Part shown: one piece after another, positions 62,386 through 64,000 of the stretch
Layout: each line of letters opens with the position of its first letter
Position numbering within the stretch: the first letter of the stretch is position 1
DNA from: Fusarium oxysporum f. sp. lycopersici 4287
Taxonomy: Eukaryota > Ascomycota > Sordariomycetes > Hypocreales > Nectriaceae
Assembly (NCBI RefSeq): GCF_000149955.1
Contig: NC_030989.1
Location: forward strand, 1,373,466-1,437,465
Direction: 5' to 3'
Length of the DNA: 64,000 bases
Position numbers and translations under genes: made by a program
The notes under the pieces: generated by a model
Seen by the model: the letters and a program-made list of their open reading frames with translations, nothing else
Database searches by the model: none
Told to the model about the DNA's origin: nothing

Positions 62386-63422
62386 TTAACAAGCGCAGCC
62401 ATCACGGTCATTCTCGATGTGGATGTTGATCGGGTCATCAAAGTCGCCGCTGAATTCCTCAGACTCTTCTTGGGCGAGAGCGTTGCGAGCAATCACTGCG
62501 AATCATTAGCTTTATCAAGATGACAGAGCATAGAGTCTTACCTTCAAAAGCCTGGTCGATGTTAATGGCTTCCTTGGCACTTGTCTCAAAGTANNNNNNN
62601 NNNNNNNNNNNNNNNNNNNNNNNNNNNNNNNNNNNNNNNNNNNNNNNNNNNNNNNNNNNNNNNNNNNNNNNNNNNNNNNNNNNNNNNNNNNNNCCTGGCA
62701 GAAATGTCATGGCACGCTTGTGAGTAATCTTGATAATGCTAAGATCGCGATCAGCAGTGCTTTCTGCTTACTTACCACCCGCTTGCTCTCCTCAACATCA
62801 ATCTTGTTTCCAAGCACGACCTAATTTCTGCATCAGTACGCTTCCTTCTTTCAAGCTTAGGGCCACTAACGAATGGGAAGTTGGGAGGGTCCCTAGGAGA
62901 AGCCTGGATAAGGAATTCATCTCTCCAGCTGTCCAGTGCCTCGAAACTCTTGGCATTGTTCACGTCGTAGACCAAAACGCAGCAATCGGCACCTCGGTAG
63001 AACGCCACACCGAGGGATTGAAAACGTTCTTGACCGGCCGTATCCCAGAGCTATCCCAAAAAAGTCAGTCTACTATCCTCAAGGTGCGATCTTGTGTCCC
63101 TGTCCTACCTGCATGGTAACTTGTCGATCGTCAACGAGGACCTCTCGAGTTAGGAAGTCGGCGCCGATAGTGGCCTTGTAGCTCGCGCTAAACTTCTTGT
63201 TGACCTGTAATCACAAGATCGCCATCAGTCTTTTTGCAATTTTCATCGACATTTGGTTGAAAATGCGTACATATTGGTTCATCAAGCTGGTCTTGCCAAC
63301 ACCGCTATCGCCCAGGATGATAACCTATTTTCACAATCGTATCAATACTTGGGTTCCGGACAAATTCTGGCGTGGCTTCCATCATCTCGCACCTTGAGAA
63401 GGACCTTCTTTCGTGAAGACAT
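62386..63422 (-). CDS. YPT7: Rab7-type GTPase Ypt7, interrupted by an assembly gap
   Basis: Late-endosome and vacuole fusion GTPase. Exons by hand: 63393-63422, 63271-63324, 63109-63204, 62871-63050, 62776-62820, a sixth at 62542-62728 that spans the 100-N gap, and 62386-62495. P-loop GDSGVGKT is at residues 15-22, switch [11 protein letters not shown] near 36-45, DTAGQE at 63-68, then NKID and ETSAKE, and the C-terminus CAC for double geranylgeranylation. The sequence [30 protein letters not shown] and [11 protein letters not shown] fit Rab7 rather than other Rabs. The gap hides about 10 residues by comparison with other Rab7 proteins, so it may not be 100 bases in reality. Beside it the sequence reads ACATTTCTGCC where TTC-TGC-CAG would fit, a probable extra T. 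Confidence 0.93.
62594..62693. other. 100-base run of N (assembly gap)
   Basis: Exactly 100 N's within YPT7 exon 6, the conventional placeholder for a gap of unknown size. Confidence 0.99.
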
Positions 63423-63946
63423 GGTGAAATATTGTTTCTGGACGAGAAGTGTTGCTCAATGACGTTATCTCGAGCGTTCCAGACGCAATGATCGAAGCGC
63501 CGTCGACCTTATAGCCTCGATTCCTCTATTCTTCGGTTCGCGGGCTGTCTTCGACGTGGAGCAAGACTTCTACTGCTGTGATCGATCTGGAACTTAAATT
63601 CGACCGTCAAGAATCAGGTTCGTAAAAGGTTGGTGTTTTGGAGATGGCAGCGGCAGATGACGGTGGGCGGAGGTACCAATGTCGCAGCCTTGCCCGTCGC
63701 TCGAGGTGATTCTACAGACTAGTCCGGGTTTAGCTTAGCGGTATGCATAAGTCAGGAAAGTGGGGGTCGCAAGCCGCTGGCGGTCTTGGGTTTGTGCAAC
63801 TCCACGTGACATCATATGCACCTCTATCATGCGACATTAAGCTTCCGAAGACTAGCTTTCACAAGAACGTTCTAGTAGGGGTCAACCTTCATTATCAGGT
63901 ACGCAAAGCCTCATGGACGTGCCAACGAGGCTGAGACGGCTGAATT
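63423..63946. other. Divergent promoter region, YPT7 / partial gene
   Basis: 524 bases between divergent start codons. No gene or clear motif seen. Confidence 0.45.
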
Positions 63947-64000
63947 ATGGCGGATGATGGCCTTCTCGACAAGGTCCACGCTCTGAGTGATCTCGAGCTG
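63947..64000 (+). CDS. Start of a gene cut by the window edge
   Basis: ATG at 63947 opens a frame of 18 codons to the window end, MADDGLLDKVHALSDLEL. The strong codon pattern and the helix-like start suggest a genuine N-terminus. I do not recognise the family with confidence. The gene lies divergent to YPT7. Confidence 0.5.
   Translation, partial: MADDGLLDKVHALSDLEL

Overview
This is a nuclear window from a filamentous ascomycete. The genes carry many short introns of about 50-100 bp with GTRNGT donors, protein-coding genes lie on both strands, and the families (MARVEL and GPI surface proteins, TDA3, CWC2, CUT12, SPO12, Rab7) are those of Pezizomycotina. The overall look fits Sordariomycetes/Hypocreales and is most like Fusarium, but the species is an inference from general resemblance. 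I see no ribosomal RNA, tRNA, CRISPR array, plasmid element or intact transposon.

Layout. Positions 1-9144 hold no gene I can support. From 9.1 to 17 kb lie a kinesin, a thiol (glutathione) peroxidase, a TDA3-type FAD oxidoreductase, NOP16 and a MARVEL membrane protein. From 17 to 39 kb the region is looser: a GPI-type surface protein, a DHA2-type MFS transporter, a DHDPS/KDG-type aldolase opposite a Gfo/Idh/MocA oxidoreductase, an initiator-tRNA ribosyl transferase (RIT1) with a disturbed 3' end, a HAD hydrolase and a SIS1-type DnaJ. From 39.7 kb to the right end genes are dense and conserved: a UBA/UIM protein with an apparently dead USP fold, CDC34-like E2, GCN2, CUT12, UreF, CWC2, RBG1/DRG1, SPO12, a peroxisomal-type acyl-CoA dehydrogenase, YPT7 (with a 100-N gap) and the first 18 codons of one more gene.

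How the genes relate. There is no biosynthetic cluster. The 39-59 kb block contains several cell-cycle and ubiquitin genes (UBA/UIM protein, CDC34, CUT12, SPO12) beside general RNA and translation genes, which may be chance. The aldolase and the Gfo/Idh oxidoreductase are divergently arranged and could share a sugar-acid pathway. I resolved exon structures by hand. They are consistent in phase and protein length except in the acyl-CoA dehydrogenase, RIT1 and YPT7. The first and last show what look like single-base insertion errors.

The most interesting signals are regulatory: a 12-bp perfect hairpin plus a 5-codon upstream ORF just before the GCN2 start codon, a 19-bp palindromic element shared exactly by two neighbouring promoters, and a perfect four-unit heat-shock element upstream of the DnaJ gene. 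No clearly new multi-gene system was found.
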